Assembly: GCF_014529535.1 (NCBI RefSeq)
Contig: NW_023503493.1
Location: 12,308,001-12,372,000, forward strand
Origin: Bradysia coprophila
Lineage: Eukaryota; Arthropoda; Insecta; Diptera; Sciaridae
Length of the DNA stretch: 64,000 nt
Direction: 5' to 3'
Shown in pieces: positions 59,342 to 64,000 of this stretch; position 1 is the stretch's first letter, and each line of letters begins with the position of its first letter. The notes beneath the pieces were generated by a model. That model was not told the origin of the DNA. It did no database searches and saw only the letters and a list, made by a program, of their open reading frames with translations. A program made the position numbers and the translations under genes.

Positions 59342-61354
59342 ATGACAAACTTGGCTCGAATTCAAAAACTCGCTGCTTTGGCAGTTGGTGGTGCCGGCGG
59401 AGTCGCGATTTATCTCTACGCAGTTAAGCGAGAACAGTCACCATTTGTTGAAAATTCGTGGACAACAAATGTAGTTGTGCCGGATGAGGCTAAATGGGAT
59501 TTCAATTGGGATCAGTAAGTCCTACTGATGACTACTTGACCTTACGTTCCTTTTTTTACAAATGGTTCCCTTTGCAATGTTTCACAGTCGTGACCCAAAA
59601 AGCATCGTGAAACCATTGCGTAAAAACGCTACGGACGACGATGTTCACAAATACAATGAAAAATTAGAAGCGGCCAAATCGAAAGCAGTTCGTCATTTGA
59701 TATTGATCCGTCATGGTCAATACAATTTGGACGGGACCACTGACGATGAACGCTACCTCACGGAGATTGGTGAGTGTTTGATGGAAATGCAATTCCCGAC
59801 GAAATGTGACTACATTGTGGCTTCGTTCATTAGGAAGAACTCAGGCTAACCTAACCGGTCAGCGATTGAAAGTTCTGGATATCAAATGGGACAAGATGAT
59901 TCGATCGACAATGACTCGGGCTCAGGAAACTGGAAAGATAATCTCAACCGAACTAGCGATGAATTTTCCGATCGAAAATTGTTCGCTGATTGAGGAAGGA
60001 GCTCCCATACAGCCGCAGCCGGCTGTCGGTCATTGGGCTCCGGAACCGTCTGTAAGAAATTGCTTTGACACTTTGCCTTTCAGTTTTCAGTCGCCGATAA
60101 TTTCTCTAACAATTCTAATGCCATTTTCATGCAGCAGTTTTTCCAAGACGGAGCTAGAATCGAAGCTGGATTCCGGAAGTATTTCCATCGGGCCGATGCC
60201 AAGCAAGAGAAAGATTCGTATACATTGATGGTGTGCCATGCAAATGTTATACGATATTTTGTGTGCCGGTGAGTTGTCTGTAGGTTGAGTCAAATTTAAT
60301 CGAATTTTTGTGTCTGAAAATCCCGATACCCAGTACGAGACTGTCGGCTACTTGTGCAAGATTTCTCGGAGCGCAATAACAAAACGTTCTCCATAGAGAC
60401 TGTACATTTTGAAGATGTCGTAATCCTAATCAAAACTGACCACGCAGTTCCAGTATGCCGAAAAATCTATTTTGAATTCTTACTCTTACAAAATGTTAGT
60501 CCAACATTTCGATCTCATTTCGATGGACTAAATTTCGATCAATCAATAAATATCTGAAGACAAAGTCCGCAACTCTAATAATTCATCCTACACTGTCCTG
60601 GGCCTGCCATCGACCTCTGAGGCGGAAACAGTGTCTTTATCTCGATAGAATTTTCTATTACGATCCCTTCACGTTACAATCGGCTACTAGTAAGCTGCTA
60701 AATCATAACGATCTAGCTTAGCGTCTAGTGATACGTCGTGCAACTAAATGAGTTGCCAGATCCAAAGCTAAAAAGTCAAACTGAGGTCAAGCAAAATTAA
60801 GGCACCCACCTTATCAGTCAGAGAATAGATCGAATTTAGTGTCATTGTTGGTTTAGTCAGCCTGACTATCTTTCCGTATTAAAACGAAAGTCTCTAAGCA
60901 GATAACTTCAGGTTCAGCCTGAGGAATCAATCGATCTATGTTCTTTAACACTAGAACGGCAACGGAAAGCTAGTGTGGTTGAACCACACTAGCTTTCCGT
61001 TATGACTACCGAATCACAGTAAATTCAAACTATCGCTACGTCTGCACCTTTGTTATACGATGGAGTAAATTTTGCATGACCTGTTCCAAGCATCACTCGG
61101 GCGATTTAAATTTCTTCTTATTAAGCCCGGGATTGTCCAAATGTGGCACCTCACAATTCCACCGATCAATGAACAAAAAAAATATTTTTTTCTCAATTTA
61201 CAGTGCGATGCAATTTCCGCCTGAAGCATGGCTACGCTTGTCGCTAAATCATGCATCCATCACATGGTTGAGTATTCTTCCATCGGGACGTGTTATTCTG
61301 CGCTCGATGGGTGATTCTGGACACATGCCACCGAAATTCGTTACGTCCAGATAG
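59342..61354 (+). CDS. Pgam5: PGAM5 mitochondrial Ser/Thr phosphatase (5 exons)
   Basis: I assembled 285 residues from exons 59342-59514, 59588-59769, 59834-60051, 60135-60268 and 61204-61354, all GT-AG and in phase. The length fits the family (fly about 289). Residues 8-28 ([21 protein letters not shown]) form the mitochondrial membrane anchor. WDFNWD at 52-57 is the WDxNWD motif used for oligomerisation and activation. The histidine-phosphatase core has IRHG with phospho-acceptor His100, [10 protein letters not shown], and the second histidine His226 in CHANVIRYF. The usual sequence there is GHGN, so both flanking glycines are replaced (Cys225, Ala227), while the histidine itself is kept. 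PGAM5 acts as a protein Ser/Thr/His phosphatase in mitochondrial quality control and stress signalling. The C-terminus ends soon after [16 protein letters not shown], slightly shorter than in fly. Confidence 0.93.
60269..61203 (+). other. Pgam5: PGAM5 intron 4 (935 nt)
   Basis: It contains a perfect 17-base hairpin near 60965-61000 (GGAAAGCTAGTGTGGTT with AACCACACTAGCTTTCC, loop of one or two bases). No snoRNA boxes or exon were seen. Confidence 0.6.
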
Positions 61355-61634
61355 TAATTACTGAATTCTTAAGTTCAATTGTGATTTTTTTTGTTGCCAT
61401 TTTGGTGTCGTAATTTCCGATTTTGTAAGAAAACGATTTTTTTGTGAGTGTAATGCGCACAGTAAGAGGACTCTTAAATATTTTCTATTAACCTCTGAAT
61501 TTAACGTAACTTAACTTTGTTTAACCGGTCCGTCTGGTGCTATTAAATATTTTCTTTTCTTAATTGTAATTTTAATTCAATGAAAGTAATGTTATATTGA
61601 ATACGAGGAGTATGTAATTAGTAAACAATAATAG

Positions 61635-61640
61635 AATAAA
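61635..61640 (+). terminator. Candidate PGAM5 poly(A) signal
   Basis: AATAAA lies about 280 nt after the PGAM5 stop codon in AT-rich sequence. Others nearby (61734) cannot be excluded. Confidence 0.4.
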
Positions 61641-61649
61641 TGGTTACGT

Positions 61650-62339
61650 AAATGAGCCGTGCACGTTTTGTCTATTTATCAATTTTTAGTTTTTTTTTTC
61701 TAGCGAAGAAGTAGATGTCTTGTCTGATTCGATAAATAAATATTAGGCAAAAAAAATGAGGACGATATTTGTGGGTAAACAGCGCGTACGTTGCAAAAAT
61801 TCTCACCATTTTTCGAAGAAAACCTCTCAGTCCCAGTATATCAATCAGATTGATTCATGATGCTGTCCCTATCTAAATGCCTTTCGTTCGGGTAAGACAA
61901 CAATATGGCATAAGTTTCAATCCGTGCACAGACGAATACATGGACCTGGATTAACGAAATTTAGAGACTGACAATACGCGACCCAATCTTTTTTGGAATT
62001 GAAATCTAATCCTTCAGGAATCACTTTCATTCAATTTCGAATTGGTGAATTTAAATTAGTTGGTTTTAAATGTGTCAACGTCTACTGCGGGGATTTTTTA
62101 AAATAATTTATGGACCTACAGCACAACATCCGAGAATCTTCACACTGCGACATTGCATTGTTACAGAGAAAAAAGTCCCAGGGGGATTAAAAAAACGTTC
62201 ATTAATCCCAAACGGCCTCTGACAAATCGAAACTAATCCCACGGGGACCTAAAATTTTAATCCCAAATTTTTGCCTGTGTGGCTATAAATAACTACTGTT
62301 GTTATACACATGCGCTAACGGTCTTACTTTGGTTAAAAT
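61650..62339. other. Gene-free stretch
   Basis: Nothing coding is recognised. Several GGGGATTA and TAATCCCA segments around 62170-62270 hint at a small decayed element. Confidence 0.4.
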
Positions 62340-62466
62340 TTTTAGACCCGTACGAAGTACTTGGGTCTTATAGGTTTACGCATACGTTTGTAACACGTCG
62401 AATTGGACTCCCTGAGTAAGGGGAAACCTATTGCGGTTGTCTAGAGATGCCAAATCAGTGAAAAAA

Positions 62467-62500
62467 AGTCCGTCTGTCCGTCTGTCCGTCTGTCTGTCTG
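62467..62500. repeat. (GTCCGTCT)n microsatellite
   Basis: Four units of GTCCGTCT/GTCTGTCT, the reverse complement of the array at 7995-8066. Confidence 0.9.
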
Positions 62501-63217
62501 CACGATAACTTGAGTAAAACGCATCCGATTTTGAAAATTCTTTTTTTTCCCGTTTGGTAATGTCAAAAGACAGGCTAAGTTCGAAGATGAGTGATTTTGG
62601 ATCGACCCCTCCCGAGCTGTGGCCCAATAATTGCTTTACGGTTTTTCGAAGATATCTCCGGACATTTAAACGTTAAACTTGTAAGTGATACGTCAAAAAA
62701 AAGGTATTTACAATACCGATCGACAAAAAAAAAGTTTATGGAAATCGGATGACCGACTCGTGAGTTAGACCCCTTGGTGTGGAACAGGCACAGGACGGCA
62801 AGCAGTTTTTGCTTGTAGGTCGGCCACATTTGAACATATTTCGTCTGTTTTAGCTTTATTAGATAGGTATTGACCGTACCAATCAGAGAAAAAAAAGTTT
62901 ATGAAATTATGTTCTCCGGAGCGTGAGCTAGGTCTCTTGGAGTGAGCTCTTATCTGGCTACTCGGCCGTACAGTGAACGTGGAGTATTTTGTCAATATCT
63001 CGAGTAAATTTTGACCGAATTTCATGAATTTTTTTTTGTTTGAAAGGTATTAACGAATGTAAAGCGTCGGTACTATTTCCGGTCTCCTAACAAAATGGCT
63101 GCCGGCGGCCATATTGGATTTTATTAAAAGTGATATAAAGTGGGAAAAATGATGCTTAGAGAGTTTCTGTTAACATGGAAATAATGTGTTAAGTGTGAGG
63201 GGTTTCAGGGATTCCAT

Positions 63218-63350
63218 ATATGGACATCTATATATACCTATATACAGCTATATTGAGCTATATACAGGCATATAGAGCTATATAATAGCATATTCCTCTG
63301 TGAAATGTTTATTTACAGTGAAATATAGTTAAATATAGCGGTATATAGCT
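63218..63350. repeat. TATA(C/G)AGCTATA-type short repeat
   Basis: Variants such as CTATATACAGCTATATTGAG and CATATAGAGCTATATAATAG recur with a period near 15. This is compositional and non-coding. Confidence 0.7.
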
Positions 63351-63400
63351 GTTTAAATAGGAATTTATGAAATTTGACTTCGTACGGGGCTGTCTATATT

Positions 63401-64000
63401 GCCTCCGGCAATTTAATTGTATATGATAACAAGGCAAAGAGTGGATAATGTAAGTGATTTAAAAGGAAGAATAGTTTTTCAGCAGAGAAGAAAATGAAGT
63501 AAGAGAAATGAAGAGTTTCACATTAAAGGCTTTTGATACGAATAGGTGTTTCGTACGGGTCGGCGTTAGCTATGTTTTGAGAATGTTTTTAAGAACTAGT
63601 CTTAGAGCCTGCACTAGTTACACACAATTTTGTTGTTGTATTTTCAATAAATAATGAGTTATTCGAAATTACTTACACTAGCATTTGTTTGTACCCAATT
63701 TGCGGATTTTTAGTGCCATGTTCGAAGTTGGCTAAATCTTCGATTCATCATCAAGATACCGCTGATTCGATCCATGAAAGTCTAGAAATGGAAGTGGGGT
63801 TTGTTGCAGTCTAATATAAATTTAATCTTTGGGCATCGTTTAAGGAATTTAAAAAAATCTACCGACTTTATAAGCCCAACTACTATCGCCACAGAGTCTT
63901 ACCTACCGAAAAAATCAAGTATGACTATTCTGTTGAATTAAAAAAAAATGCACTTTTGCGGTTGTTGATACGCTATAAGATCAGTTATTGGAGTAATTGC
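63401..64000. other. Terminal gene-free stretch
   Basis: No exon, RNA gene or repeat with defined ends was recognised. Confidence 0.4.

Larger units (their letters stand above)
62340..63400. mobile_element. Second GTACGGGG-bounded element, reverse orientation
   Basis: The left edge has ACCCGTACGAAGTACTTGGG and the right edge TTCGTACGGGGCT. Read on the minus strand it contains CATCTTCGAACTTAGCCTGT, then GGGAAAAAAAAGAATTTTC, CGGATGCGTTTTACTCAAGT and (GACGGACA)n, in the same order as 7905-8066. It lacks the 145-bp array. Further AAAAAAAGTTTATGG and GAAATCGGATGA variants indicate internal repetition of the module. Confidence 0.6.

Overview
The window looks like nuclear DNA of an insect, most probably a fly. 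It is AT-rich, genes are sparse with GT-AG introns, and the recognisable genes (a nonA/DBHS splicing-factor homologue, a Gs1l-type HAD phosphatase, PGAM5, a seven-transmembrane odorant receptor) are closest to dipteran forms recalled from memory. A secreted GH43 glycoside hydrolase and many AT-rich MITEs would suit a nematoceran such as a fungus gnat, but the family assignment is inference.

Layout. 1-18 kb is gene-poor: two decayed LINE fragments, several inverted-repeat elements, one orphan exon of the rRNA dimethyladenosine transferase gene (about 5.1-5.4 kb), a 145-bp tandem repeat inside a larger element (6.6-8.2 kb) and a 1.65-kb hAT-like element with an 8-bp target duplication. 18.9-22.8 kb (minus) holds a five-exon gene for an RGG-rich, tyrosine-rich low-complexity protein. 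A 5'-truncated LINE (24.6-25.4 kb) ends almost at the stop codon of a three-exon GH43 gene (25.4-26.6 kb, minus). 27-29.2 kb is a cluster of foldback elements. 29.7-31.3 kb (minus) is a six-exon odorant receptor. 36.6-38.8 kb (plus) is a Gs1l/PUDP-like phosphatase with two homologous 219-nt exons in tandem.

41.3-44.7 kb (minus) is read here as a non-coding, multi-exon snoRNA host gene. It has eight small exons. Six of its seven introns carry a recognisable box C/D snoRNA, and the seventh carries a degenerate one. Box D lies 77-87 nt before the 3' splice site in all six clear cases. Another C/D snoRNA sits in intron 3 of nonA (49.3-57.0 kb, minus) at the same spacing. Two of the snoRNAs carry the U18 (SNORD18) guide to 28S rRNA, and two others can pair with the conserved 28S segment CAAAUGCCUCGU. 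PGAM5 (59.3-61.4 kb, plus) follows. The window ends in another element of the same family as the one at 6.6-8.2 kb.

The coding genes do not form a pathway. The main functional theme is RNA: nonA (nuclear RNA binding), the RGG protein (probable RNA-binding low-complexity protein) and at least seven 2'-O-methylation guide snoRNAs. All gene models were assembled by eye from reading frames and splice signals, and no database search was possible.
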